Source: Paenibacillus crassostreae
GTDB lineage: Bacteria; Bacillota; Bacilli; Paenibacillales; Paenibacillaceae
Assembly (NCBI RefSeq): GCF_001857945.1
Contig: NZ_CP017770.1
Coordinates: 4,092,001 to 4,156,000, forward strand
Length of the DNA: 64,000 nt
Reading direction: 5' to 3'
Under the pieces are notes generated by a model. The model was not told where the DNA came from. It searched no databases and worked only from the letters and a program-made list of their open reading frames with translations. Shown piece after piece: positions 1-11,369 of the stretch; position 1 is the stretch's first letter; each line of letters begins with the position of its first letter. A program made the translations under genes and the position numbers.

Positions 1-192
1 TACAATTTCAGGAAAGGTAACGTTTCGTGGTTCTAGGCGTCGCGAGAAAAGTTCTACTGCACCGTTACCATCTAATCGAACTAACGTTCGAACTCCGTCC
101 CATTTGATTTGATATCCCCATTCAGATCCTGTTGGTATATTGGGAGAAGTAATGGGGGCCATGGGTATAGAGGGAAGTGACATGTGATTCAT
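1..192 (-). CDS. ligD: ATP-dependent DNA ligase LigD, N-terminal fragment
   Basis: This is the first part of an ATP-dependent DNA ligase of the bacterial non-homologous end joining system; the rest lies beyond the left edge. The visible 64 residues contain IKWDGVR, where the lysine at about residue 30 matches the catalytic KxDG lysine that is adenylated, followed by FSRR as expected in motif Ia. The ATG at 192 overlaps the TGA of the upstream Ku gene as ATGA, so the two genes form one translationally coupled unit. The ligase domain is N-terminal, as in Bacillus LigD, but whether a polymerase domain follows cannot be seen. The identity is well supported and the function partly inferred, because its Ku partner looks broken. 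Confidence 0.85.
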   Translation of the reverse strand, partial: MNHMSLPSIPMAPITSPNIPTGSEWGYQIKWDGVRTLVRLDGNGAVELFSRRLEPRNVTFPEIV

Positions 193-982
193 GATACGTT
201 ATCCTTAGGCTTTTTACGTGTAGATGTTCTTTTTCTCTTGGGTGACGATATGCCTGATGGGTTTTTAGTCGCATCAAGACTTGCTTGTAAAGCGGCCATA
301 AGGTCTATTACATTGCTTCGGGCAGAAGCGGGTGCAGCTACAATATCCTCTATGCTCTCACCAGCAATCTTCTGCTCAATTAATTCAATTAATTGAATCC
401 GGTAATCATCTGTGTATTTTGTTGGGTCAAATGTTTCTTTTAGCTGTTCTATAAGCATTTTGGCCATAGAAAGCTCTTTATCATTAACCGTTGTTTGTTC
501 TGGTAAATTGGGGACTTGGGATATATTGCGAATTTCATCAGGGAAGAACATCGTCTCTAGACAAAGACAATTACCCACGACTCGTATCGCTGCTAGACTG
601 CTTTTATTTCGAATGGATATTTTTGCAATGCCAATTTTTCCAGTTTGATTAATGGCCTCTACTAAAAGGCTATAAGCACTAGAACCAGCCATATAACAAA
701 ATCAAGTATTTTTATTGTTTTAGCGGATTCTGTCTTGATATGCTCAAGCTCATCTTCTTTGACGATAACGAATTTATCTTTTTCATATTCAAAGCCTTTC
801 ACGATATCTACTGATGCAATTTCCTTATCGCAATGTTGACATTTCTTAGCATATGAAATCGGCATTCCACATTCTTTGTGTAAACTACGGAAATGAATAT
901 CCTTATCCTCTGTAGCAGAGTGCATTTTTACGGGTACATGAACGAGTCCGAAGCTGATTGCGCCTTTCCAAACAGTATGCAT
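189..982 (-). pseudogene. ku: Ku end-binding protein gene with an internal deletion and frameshift
   Basis: The Ku homodimer binds double-strand DNA ends and recruits LigD. Residues 1-94 (start MHTVWKGAISFGLVHVP, ending KTIKILDFV) match the Ku N-terminus and the sequence then runs to a stop after LVLIAF. The next frame, from about 690 down, resumes Ku homology at AGSSAYSLLVEAI and ends in a basic tail (PKRKRTSTRKKPK). Compared from memory with Bacillus Ku, about 13-14 residues around the conserved EIDPIYF segment are absent at the junction near 695-700, so roughly 40 bases have been lost and the frame shifted. The missing stretch belongs to the beta-barrel core, so the product is unlikely to work. 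A sequencing or assembly error remains possible. The gene lies directly upstream of ligD. Confidence 0.8.
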
Positions 983-1204
983 ATAGATCGCCCACCTTCT
1001 TATTTTCGATTAAGGTGCACTAAAGAATCGTTTTTAATACAGGAACTTCACAAGGACATAAGTAATAGAGGTAGAGCAAATATCTTATTGATACATACAC
1101 GATAGAACTGTTATACTAAAAGGTTTGATGAGTTGATTTAATAATATAAGGTTATATGATAATATCCACTTAAAAATATATAGGTTAAAGATAAAGGAGA
1201 TTTT

Positions 1205-2458
1205 ATGACATTTACAGATTTAGGGATGATACCATCCATTATAAAAGCGCTAGAAGAAGAGAACTACTCAACCCCAACACCGATTCAAGAGCAAGCGATT
1301 CCATCAGTTTTAGCGGGAAGAGATTTATTAGGATGTGCTCAGACCGGAACAGGAAAAACAGCAGCTTTTGCACTCCCAATAATACAACGACTAAGCGAAC
1401 AACAAGGTGCGGGGAATGTTCCACACCGTATTCGTTCTTTAATCCTAACTCCGACTAGGGAGCTTGCACTTCAAATTCATGAGAATATTGAAGCATATGC
1501 TCGTTATACCCGTTTACGGTGTTGTGCTATATTTGGTGGGGTTTCACAAAAGGTGCAGGAGAGATCTTTACAACAGGGAGTCGATATTCTTGTAGCTACA
1601 CCAGGGCGACTTATAGATTTAATGAATCAAAAATGTATTGATTTACAGCATGTCCAAATATTCGTACTAGATGAGGCAGATCGGATGTTAGATATGGGGT
1701 TTATTCATGATGTGAAGAAAATAATCGCCAAAATTCCATTAAAGAAACAGACATTATTGTTCTCAGCAACCATGCCTCCAGAAATATCCAAGATGGTGAA
1801 GTCACTTTTAGTTGATCCAGTGAAAGTGGAGATCACACCTGTGTCCTCAACTGCTAACCGTATAGAACAGTCCGTTTACTTTGTAGATAAAGGAAACAAA
1901 CAAAAGTTATTAACTTATCTTTTAGAAAATAAATCAATCACTTCCGCTCTTGTGTTCACTCGGACAAAGCATGGTGCGAACCGTGTAGTACGAGAGTTAG
2001 TTAAAGGTGATATTCAAGCTCAAGCCATCCATGGTGATAAGTCACAAACGGCTCGTCAACTTGCTTTAAGTAATTTCAAAGAGGGTACAACTAGAGTACT
2101 TGTTGCAACGGATATCGCCGCAAGAGGGATTGATATTGATGAATTGTCCCATGTCATTAACTTCAACCTACCTAATATTCCAGAAACGTATGTACATCGG
2201 ATTGGTCGTACAGGTAGAGCGGGAATGAGTGGGATCGCGATCTCATTCTGTGAGTTTGAAGAGAAGTCTTACTTCAGTGATATAGAGAAATTGATTGGAA
2301 AGCGTATTCCAGTAGTTAAGGATCATCCGTATCCAATGTTGATTACAACAGAACCGATTAAACCGGTAGTTTCAAAAAATAAGCAACCAAGTAAAACATT
2401 TAATAAACAAAATTCTAAATCTGGCTCAAGTCAATATAGAGGGAAATTCTCAACATAA
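1205..2458 (+). CDS. DEAD-box ATP-dependent RNA helicase (RhlE/CshA type)
   Basis: The protein unwinds structured RNA using ATP and probably helps ribosome assembly, mRNA turnover or cold adaptation in the cytoplasm. All helicase motifs are present in order: AQTGTGKT (45-52), PTRELALQ (83-90), TPGRL (132-136), DEAD (156-159), SAT (187-189), [10 protein letters not shown] (301-310) and HRIGRTGR (331-338). The C-terminal tail after residue 385 is short, lysine- and serine-rich and disordered, as in RhlE-like enzymes and unlike DbpA. At 417 aa the length is usual for this group. The ATG at 1205 follows AAAGGAG with good spacing. The gene stands alone, with 220 bp of AT-rich upstream sequence. 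The family is certain; the specific paralogue is not resolved. Confidence 0.93.
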   Translation: MTFTDLGMIPSIIKALEEENYSTPTPIQEQAIPSVLAGRDLLGCAQTGTGKTAAFALPIIQRLSEQQGAGNVPHRIRSLILTPTRELALQIHENIEAYARYTRLRCCAIFGGVSQKVQERSLQQGVDILVATPGRLIDLMNQKCIDLQHVQIFVLDEADRMLDMGFIHDVKKIIAKIPLKKQTLLFSATMPPEISKMVKSLLVDPVKVEITPVSSTANRIEQSVYFVDKGNKQKLLTYLLENKSITSALVFTRTKHGANRVVRELVKGDIQAQAIHGDKSQTARQLALSNFKEGTTRVLVATDIAARGIDIDELSHVINFNLPNIPETYVHRIGRTGRAGMSGIAISFCEFEEKSYFSDIEKLIGKRIPVVKDHPYPMLITTEPIKPVVSKNKQPSKTFNKQNSKSGSSQYRGKFST

Positions 2459-2547
2459 TCTCGTTTGCGATAACTTTAACAGACAAGTTTTTTGGTGTAG
2501 AGTAAAGTAGATGATTTTATTGAATGAATATTCGTAAAGGGGTTGGA

Positions 2548-3180
2548 ATGTGTATGTTGTCGATCGGAAATAATGAAACTGTTCTATTTATAGGGGATAG
2601 TGTAACAGATTGTGGGAGAGACTATTCTAATGACAGTAGCCTAGGTTCTGGATATGCTTTTCTTGTAGCGGCAGAATTAGGTCGAAAATATCCAAAAAAG
2701 AATCTTAATTTTATTAATCGTGGAATAAACGGTAACCGAGTTGTTGATCTTGAAACCAGATGGGAAGAAGATTGTATACAATTAAATCCAGCATGGATAT
2801 CGATCTACATAGGTATAAATGATGTATGGCGCCACTATGATAATAATGATGAGACTTCGGTAGAAAAGTTCTATAAAGGTTATCGTCAATTGATTGAACG
2901 TACGAATGAACATACAGATGCCAAGATTATTCTGGTGGAACCTTTTTGCTTACCAGTACCAGAAGATCGCAAGAGTTGGAGAGAGGATCTTGATCCTAAA
3001 ATTCAAGCGATACGTGAGCTGGCAAGTGAATTCAAATCGTTATATGTACCATTGGATGGGCTATTCGCGTCGGCCAGCACGCAAGTTGATCCAGCTTATT
3101 GGGCAGGGGATGGTGTGCATCCAACAGTAGCAGGTCATGCACTCATTGCAAAGGCTTGGTTAGAAACGGTTCAAGCATAA
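2548..3180 (+). CDS. SGNH/GDSL hydrolase, acetylxylan-esterase-like
   Basis: This is a 210-residue SGNH esterase. GDSVTDCGRD near the N-terminus carries the nucleophilic serine, GINGNRV supplies the glycine block, IGINDVW the asparagine block, and DGVHPTVAGH near the C-terminus the catalytic Asp and His. Length and motif layout resemble the intracellular acetylxylan esterase Axe2 of Geobacillus, which removes acetyl groups from imported xylo-oligosaccharides. There is no signal peptide, so the enzyme is probably cytoplasmic. The open frame extends to an ATG at 2524, but AAAGGGG at 2536-2542 points to the ATG at 2548. It lies 38 bp upstream of a Gfo/Idh oxidoreductase and probably shares its transcript. 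Substrate assignment is inferred from family resemblance. Confidence 0.82.
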   Translation: MCMLSIGNNETVLFIGDSVTDCGRDYSNDSSLGSGYAFLVAAELGRKYPKKNLNFINRGINGNRVVDLETRWEEDCIQLNPAWISIYIGINDVWRHYDNNDETSVEKFYKGYRQLIERTNEHTDAKIILVEPFCLPVPEDRKSWREDLDPKIQAIRELASEFKSLYVPLDGLFASASTQVDPAYWAGDGVHPTVAGHALIAKAWLETVQA

Positions 3181-3218
3181 AGTGTAGTTGAAACGATCAC
3201 ATGAGGGGCGACGCAATC

Positions 3219-4247
3219 ATGAGTAAGTTTAAAGTAGGTATTATAGGTTGTGGTAATATTTTTCCGATGCATGCTAGTTCGATTCAGCTATCAGATACCG
3301 CTGAACTTGTTGCAATATGTGATAACAAGGAAGAGCGAGCTAAACAAGCTGCTGAGAAATATAATTGTAATTTCTATACAAATTATGAGGAAATGTTAGA
3401 TAAAGAAGAGATTGATGTTGTTCATATTTGTACACCACATTATTTGCATGCATCAATGACGAAATATGTTGCTAGCAAAGGTAAACATATCCTTACAGAG
3501 AAGCCCATGAGTATAACGACAGAAGAAGCACGGGAAATGGTAGATGTATGTGAAAGTAACGGAGTTACACTAGGCGTTATTTTTCAGAATAGATATAATC
3601 CAGGTTCGCAGTTAATTAAAGATGCCATTATGAATGGAAGCCTCGGTCAAGTACTTGGAGCAAAGTGTTCGGTTACATGGAACCGTTCTGACGAATATTA
3701 TAGCCAAAGTGATTGGAAAGGAACATGGGAAAAAGAAGGTGGCGGGGTACTTATAGACCAAGCTATTCATACCATGGATCTGATGCGTTGGTTTGTAGGT
3801 GAAGAGATCGAGTACGTTGATGCCCAAATCGGAAATCGAGCACATGAGATTATAGAAGTTGAAGATAGCGTAGAAGGAGTCATCAAATTTAAGAATGGTA
3901 TATTTGGAGGTTTCTTTGCTATCAATTATTATAGTTATGATGCCCCAGTAGAGATTGAAGTACATTGTGTGAAGGGTATAGCTAAGATGGTTGCTGATAA
4001 GGCGACGATTAAATATAGTGATGGCAAAGAAGTTACAGTAGATAAGAATCCCAATGAAGTGATCGATTACGGCGAAGGTGTGAAGATCTACTGGGGAGTC
4101 AGTCATATGAAACAAATTCGTGATTACTATGAAGCGTTGAAGAATGGTGAAACTCCTTTTATTGATGGTAAAGAAGCACTTAAGACACAGGAAATGATCT
4201 CAGGTATTTACCAATCTGGTAAGGAACATCAACGAATATATTTGTAA
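3219..4247 (+). CDS. Gfo/Idh/MocA family oxidoreductase
   Basis: This is an NAD(P)-dependent oxidoreductase acting on a sugar, inositol or sugar derivative. The N-terminal Rossmann fold has VGIIGCGNIF at residues 5-14, EKP with the conserved lysine at about residue 92, and the C-terminal substrate domain contains GGGVLIDQAIHTMDL with the usual Asp and His. Its 342 residues are typical. An upstream in-frame ATG at 3201 exists, but AGGGGCG sits just after it and before the ATG at 3219, so the latter is preferred. It follows the SGNH esterase and ends before a clear terminator, which suggests a two-gene hemicellulose or sugar unit. The exact substrate cannot be read from the sequence. Confidence 0.87.
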   Translation: MSKFKVGIIGCGNIFPMHASSIQLSDTAELVAICDNKEERAKQAAEKYNCNFYTNYEEMLDKEEIDVVHICTPHYLHASMTKYVASKGKHILTEKPMSITTEEAREMVDVCESNGVTLGVIFQNRYNPGSQLIKDAIMNGSLGQVLGAKCSVTWNRSDEYYSQSDWKGTWEKEGGGVLIDQAIHTMDLMRWFVGEEIEYVDAQIGNRAHEIIEVEDSVEGVIKFKNGIFGGFFAINYYSYDAPVEIEVHCVKGIAKMVADKATIKYSDGKEVTVDKNPNEVIDYGEGVKIYWGVSHMKQIRDYYEALKNGETPFIDGKEALKTQEMISGIYQSGKEHQRIYL

Positions 4248-4254
4248 TATCACA

Positions 4255-4296
4255 AGGACCTACTCTACATGTCGTCAGAGAATAGGTCTTTTTTGT
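4255..4296 (+). terminator. Rho-independent terminator after the Gfo/Idh gene
   Basis: GACCTA-TCT pairs with AGA-TAGGTC across a loop of about 10 bases and is followed by six T residues, starting 7 bp after the stop codon. It separates this unit from the converging AraC gene. Confidence 0.8.
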
Positions 4297-4321
4297 TGTT
4301 GGTTATGAATAATTTGCAGAA

Positions 4322-5155
4322 TCAAGATGTGTGCAATCCGTGTGATTTCTTAAATTGTTCAGGGGTCATACCCTCTAGTCGTTTAAATATCGTACAAAAA
4401 TAACTGGGATGCTCATACCCGGATTCTTTGGCGATGAGATGCATTTTTGTAGAAGGGTTTAGCAGCATCAACTCTTTACTTCTCGTAATTCGTTCCCGAT
4501 TGATATATTCCATAGGTCGAATATGTAATGTTTTTTTGAATAGCTGGCATAAATATTGTGGAGAGATTCCTGCATAGGCTGCAATTTGATCGATAGTAAT
4601 AGATTGATGACAATTCTCCTTCATGTATTGCATAACAGGCTGTAATCGGAGGACATTCTGTTGAGCATGATCATTATGGGTATAAACATATTTAGTTAAA
4701 TCAAGTAGTAGAGCATATAGAATTTTTGAGCATTCTACACTAATGTAGGATAGCTCTGAACTAGCCAAGGTTAGTAAATGTGCTAAATGCACCATAGTAA
4801 TTTCACTATCGGTTAATGAGTAAATACCTGATTGAATGATTCCGGCTTGTTGTAGCAGTGAGTGACAAAGACTACCGTCAAAAGATATAAAATTTAATTC
4901 CCATGACTCTGATGTGGCTTGATATTGATGTGGTATATCGGGATATAGACAAATGGCTTGACCGGGATTGACTGGATAGTTGTGCCCATCTAATATCAAC
5001 TGCCCCTCACCTGAGATTACTTGTAACCACTGATAACAATCAAAGCCTTCAGGACGAGAAACAGGATTCTGGTGATCCCAGTGTCCTACACTTGTTAGAA
5101 ATAGTGGAAGTTGAGTATCAGAAGTAGTGACGATAGGAAAAGCAATGGAATCCAT
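4322..5155 (-). CDS. AraC family transcriptional regulator with N-terminal cupin
   Basis: A 277-residue sugar-responsive regulator. Residues of about 20-100 form a cupin-like sensor (SGEGQLILDGHNYPVNPGQA, PDIPHQYQ). Residues of about 175-272 form the AraC double helix-turn-helix, including ITIDQIAAYAGISPQYLCQLF and the conserved second motif IAKESGYEHPSYFCTIFKR. It is transcribed divergently from the GH2 beta-galactosidase across a 130-bp gap, so that gene is its probable target, most likely by activation with a galactoside or related sugar. The shared gap is very AT-rich with several TATAAT-like hexamers. Ligand and operators are not identifiable by eye. Confidence 0.88.
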   Translation of the reverse strand: MDSIAFPIVTTSDTQLPLFLTSVGHWDHQNPVSRPEGFDCYQWLQVISGEGQLILDGHNYPVNPGQAICLYPDIPHQYQATSESWELNFISFDGSLCHSLLQQAGIIQSGIYSLTDSEITMVHLAHLLTLASSELSYISVECSKILYALLLDLTKYVYTHNDHAQQNVLRLQPVMQYMKENCHQSITIDQIAAYAGISPQYLCQLFKKTLHIRPMEYINRERITRSKELMLLNPSTKMHLIAKESGYEHPSYFCTIFKRLEGMTPEQFKKSHGLHTS

Positions 5156-5249
5156 GTTGAGTCATCCTTTAGTTTCATATTTTGATATGGATGTGAAGAT
5201 TGTTAAATAGATATATAGCAGTATCATTATTATAATGTGAATATAATGA

Positions 5250-8405
<3,156 letters not shown>

Positions 8406-8413
8406 TAGAAGAC

Positions 8414-8456
8414 AAATAGCAGATCAAGGATATCCGCCTTGAGCTGCTATTTTTTG
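8414..8456 (+). terminator. Rho-independent terminator after lacZ
   Basis: AATAGCAG and CAAGG pair with CCTTG and CTGCTATT, with the stem interrupted by 2-nt mismatches, and a run of six T follows. It begins 9 bp after the lacZ stop. Confidence 0.85.
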
Positions 8457-8468
8457 TGTGTAATAGGG

Positions 8469-8714
8469 TTAGTCTGAGTTCTCCTGAACTGTGAAATCAA
8501 TGGTATTCTTCGCTTGGGGATTTCTCCCAATTAAATAATCAATAGATACTTGGAAAACATCAGCCAATTGTGTGAGTGTTGTGAAGTCCGGTTTTCTACG
8601 AGATTTCTCGTAATGTGATAATGCTGCTCGGCTGATCCCTATCGTATTAGATAATTCCTCTTGTGTCCAACCTCTCTGCTCTCGTAATTCTGCAATTCGA
8701 TTCTCTACCTTCAT
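8469..8714 (-). CDS. Small XRE (Cro/cI) family repressor
   Basis: An 81-residue DNA-binding protein made almost entirely of one HTH_XRE domain (about residues 6-61): RIAELREQRGWTQEELS, IGISRAALSHYEKSRRKP, and the family hallmark VSIDYLIGR. The remaining 20 residues are a short acidic tail without a recognisable sensor or peptidase domain. Two near-identical palindromes lie 45-97 bp upstream of the start codon, which suggests autoregulation and possibly control of the divergent adenylate-forming ligase gene. It resembles the short repressors that flank mobile or stress-responsive genes, but no phage genes are near. The ligand or inactivation signal is unknown. Confidence 0.9.
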   Translation of the reverse strand: MKVENRIAELREQRGWTQEELSNTIGISRAALSHYEKSRRKPDFTTLTQLADVFQVSIDYLIGRNPQAKNTIDFTVQENSD

Positions 8715-8758
8715 TCATCTTCCTCCCTGAACACACTACTCTAAAAACAGCTTGACTT

Positions 8759-8811
8759 GATACAAAATGTATCGTAAATTAACGATATAGAAAAATGATA
8801 CATTATGTATC
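8759..8811. promoter_or_regulatory. Paired palindromic operators between XRE gene and CapK-like gene
   Basis: GATACAAAATGTATC (8759-8773) and GATACATTATGTATC (8797-8811) share perfect 6-bp arms, GATACA and TGTATC, around a 3-bp centre. The centres are 38 bp apart. They sit in the 180-bp divergent region between the XRE repressor and the ligase-like gene and are good candidates for the repressor's binding sites. Confidence 0.7.
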
Positions 8812-8906
8812 AGTATACCGTCAAACTAATTCATTTTACAACCATTTATGAACACTAAGATTCATGGTTCAGTATGAATACTTGATTTAAAGATGAGGTG
8901 TTTGAA

Positions 8907-10259
8907 ATGAATCAAAGCAAGGGAGTAGCGGAACCATCGTATTTCCCTTATCGTTACTCTAATGTAGGACGCGATTTCTATGAGTGGCTGGAGAAATTAG
9001 AGGGTCTGAGGGATATGGACTACGAGCAGATTCGTGAAGCACAATTTAGATCATTCGCAAGTATTGTTAAGCTGGCGTATGAACATACAATTTTTTATCA
9101 CCAATTGTATGATGAACATGGATTTCACCCCAATCATTTGAAGGATCTATCCGATATTCAGCGAATTCCTAAGATTACGAAAGCGATGGTGAAAGAGAGT
9201 GGTCTTGGCATTCTCGTCTCTAAATATAACCCCAAAATGTTGTCTGTAAGTTCGACAAGTGGTTCAACAGGTAATTCTTTAATGGTATATTCTAATCGGC
9301 GGATCGAAGAACGGGAATGGGCAACTACTTGTTATCTTTGGTCTTCTGTTGGATATCGCCCAGGTGATGGTCGGGTAGAGTTCATGGGATACTTCCCAGG
9401 TGGTGCAGAGTATACGAATGATCTGTATCATCGCGTTCTTCGCATTAATGTTTCTAAGATCACAATTACCAATATTCGAAAAATATGGAATCTAATTCAT
9501 GAACTAGGCTATGAATTTATTCATGGATATCCGTCATCTCTAAGTCTTGTTTCTAAATTAGTGTTAGAGAATAATATGGTTAATCAATACCATCCAAAAG
9601 CGATTCTCCTTGTTTCAGAAAATATATATGAGCATCAGTATCACACGATAACTTCAGCTTTCCCTCATACCAAATTGCACGCACTTTACGGTCAGTCTGA
9701 GCGAACTGTCATGGCAGCTTGGACCGATGATTCACTAGCATATAGCTTCGTGCCTAACTACGGATATGTTGAAATAGATGATTGTACTAACGAGATGATT
9801 GGAACATCCTTTATTAATGTTGTGATGCCACTAATTCGATATGAGCTTATGGATATTTCATCAGGAATCATTCCTTCTTCAAGTCACTCTAACTATCTGT
9901 TCCCAACCATTCCATCTATTGATGGTAGAGTTGGAGAAATCATGTATAAACCTAATGGGGACATGGTATCATCCGCATTAATAGCTACAACTATACGTGG
10001 AACCCAATCTATTTCAGCATATAAATTAATTCAGCATCAACCTAATAAAATCGATATATTAGTAGAAACATTTCAATCCAAAGAACAGGTCATGGACGAA
10101 CTCAAATTAGTCATAGAGAAGCTTAAATCTATTTTTACAGAATCGATGATGTTTAAGGTTCATATTGTGGATTATATTCCAAGAGAAGTATCAGGAAAGC
10201 TAAAAACAGTGGAAGTAGCTAATCATGTCATGTACTCATTGAGAAGAAATGGGGAATAG
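8907..10259 (+). CDS. Phenylacetate-CoA ligase-like (PaaK/CapK) adenylate-forming protein
   Basis: A 450-residue member of the ANL superfamily, which activates a carboxylate as acyl-AMP. SSTSGSTGNSL at about residues 113-123 is the phosphate-binding loop, YGQSERTVMAAW near 260 is the adenine/aryl-acid motif, and SGKLKTVE near the C-terminus carries the late lysine of the A10 motif. The N-terminal part, with VKLAYEHTIFYHQLYDEHG, is the typical PaaK/CapK start. Unlike true PaaK operons there are no phenylacetate genes nearby, so the substrate is open; CapK-like members act in capsule, surfactin-like or siderophore pathways. Start ATG 8907 follows GAGGTG; GTG 8898 overlaps that site. It may be controlled by the divergent XRE repressor. 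Confidence 0.8.
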   Translation: MNQSKGVAEPSYFPYRYSNVGRDFYEWLEKLEGLRDMDYEQIREAQFRSFASIVKLAYEHTIFYHQLYDEHGFHPNHLKDLSDIQRIPKITKAMVKESGLGILVSKYNPKMLSVSSTSGSTGNSLMVYSNRRIEEREWATTCYLWSSVGYRPGDGRVEFMGYFPGGAEYTNDLYHRVLRINVSKITITNIRKIWNLIHELGYEFIHGYPSSLSLVSKLVLENNMVNQYHPKAILLVSENIYEHQYHTITSAFPHTKLHALYGQSERTVMAAWTDDSLAYSFVPNYGYVEIDDCTNEMIGTSFINVVMPLIRYELMDISSGIIPSSSHSNYLFPTIPSIDGRVGEIMYKPNGDMVSSALIATTIRGTQSISAYKLIQHQPNKIDILVETFQSKEQVMDELKLVIEKLKSIFTESMMFKVHIVDYIPREVSGKLKTVEVANHVMYSLRRNGE

Positions 10260-10304
10260 CCTCTAGACATGTTGTCCAGAAGCTATAAGGATAAACGCCG
10301 GTCT

Positions 10305-11288
10305 CTAGTAAGCACCCCGTATATGTTCTTTCACTTCATGATCATAGAAGGAACGTAAACGGTCCAATTCCTCAGAGCTAAATGCAGGTACATTTATCGT
10401 ACCTAAATTATCTTCAATCTGACGGACGTTCTTGAATCCAGGGATTACACATGTAATATTCGGGTTCTCAAGAATCCAGCGCATGGATGCACGAGCCATA
10501 TCTCCCCTGCCTTCTGCGATCCAGGATAGCTCTCTTGCAAGTTCAACGCCTTTAGTGAAAGGGAGCCCTGCGAATGTCTCACCTACATTAAACTGCTCAC
10601 CATTCGCGTTAAAGTTACGATGATCATCTGCAGCAAATGTACTGTGTTCATTGAATTTACCTGTTAATAGTCCGCTCGCCAGGGGTAATCTTACGAGAAT
10701 CCCTACACCCGCTGCTTTAGCCTTTGGAAATAGATCTTCAGCTGGCTTTTGCCGAAATAGATTGAATATGACTTGTAAGGATTTGACACCTGGAACTCCT
10801 AGACAGAATGAACCTTCCTCGACGGTCTCTACACTCACACCGTAATGACGGATTTTTCCCTCTTGCTGTAGCTTTTCTAATACTTCAAACACTTTACCAT
10901 CTTTGAGAATAGCAGGTGGTGGACAATGAATCTGATATAAATCAATTCTTTCGCGTTGTAATCGTTTCAGACTGTTCTCACAATACTGACGAACGGCTTC
11001 TTCTGTGTAATTGGCAGGATCGTGAATATCACCAGCACGGCAAAATTTCGTGGCAATATGTATATCGTCTTCTTTGCCTTTCGTGGCTTGAGATAGCAAC
11101 TCTTCCGCATGACCGGATCCATAAACATCCGCTGTATCAAAGAAGTTCACACCCTCATCCATTGCTCGTTGAAGACCAGATAAGGCTTCCTGATCATTAG
11201 AGTTACCCCAATCACCACCAATGGCCCACGTGCCAAAGCTAACTTCACTAATCTTCAAGTCTGTATCTCCTAGTAAACGATACCTCAT
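10305..11288 (-). CDS. Aldo/keto reductase
   Basis: A 327-residue NADPH-dependent aldo/keto reductase. The catalytic tetrad is visible: Asp51 and Tyr56 in FFDTADVYGSG, Lys81 in IATKF, and His121 in LYQIHCPP. RLLGDTDLKISEVSFGTWAIGG is the usual N-terminal strand and turn, and IPGFKNVRQIEDNLG near residue 290 is the NADPH 2'-phosphate region. The layout is of the IolS/YajO group, which act on carbonyl groups of sugars and small aldehydes. A perfect cre-like element 45 bp upstream suggests repression by CcpA on glucose. It lies between, but not clearly within, the neighbouring sugar genes. The substrate is not predictable. Confidence 0.9.
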   Translation of the reverse strand: MRYRLLGDTDLKISEVSFGTWAIGGDWGNSNDQEALSGLQRAMDEGVNFFDTADVYGSGHAEELLSQATKGKEDDIHIATKFCRAGDIHDPANYTEEAVRQYCENSLKRLQRERIDLYQIHCPPPAILKDGKVFEVLEKLQQEGKIRHYGVSVETVEEGSFCLGVPGVKSLQVIFNLFRQKPAEDLFPKAKAAGVGILVRLPLASGLLTGKFNEHSTFAADDHRNFNANGEQFNVGETFAGLPFTKGVELARELSWIAEGRGDMARASMRWILENPNITCVIPGFKNVRQIEDNLGTINVPAFSSEELDRLRSFYDHEVKEHIRGAY

Positions 11289-11332
11289 AAGTTCTCCTCC
11301 TCAAGTCGTCATATGTTCACAGTATACAATAT

Positions 11333-11347
11333 TGAAATCGTTTGCAA
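11333..11347 (-). promoter_or_regulatory. Candidate CcpA binding site (cre) overlapping a promoter
   Basis: Read on the minus strand the site is TTGCAAACGATTTCA, which matches every fixed position of the consensus WTGNAANCGNWNNCW. Its TTGCAA could also be the -35 box, with TACTGT 17 bp further on as -10, so CcpA binding would block the promoter of the aldo/keto reductase. Confidence 0.6.
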
Positions 11348-11369
11348 CTCTATACTAAATTCATTTATC

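Noticed and set aside
893..1105. 70-codon plus-strand frame antisense to ku
   Set aside because: Mostly antisense to the ku N-terminus, with no ribosome site or similarity.
1140..1204. Cold-shock type leader in front of the DEAD-box helicase
   Set aside because: AT-rich sequence only; no cold-box-like element could be recognised.
3612..4115. 167-codon minus-strand frame opposite the Gfo/Idh gene
   Set aside because: It lies fully within a well-supported gene and shows no family features or ribosome site.
10432..11200. Plus-strand frames opposite the aldo/keto reductase
   Set aside because: Shadows of a gene with all catalytic residues in place.
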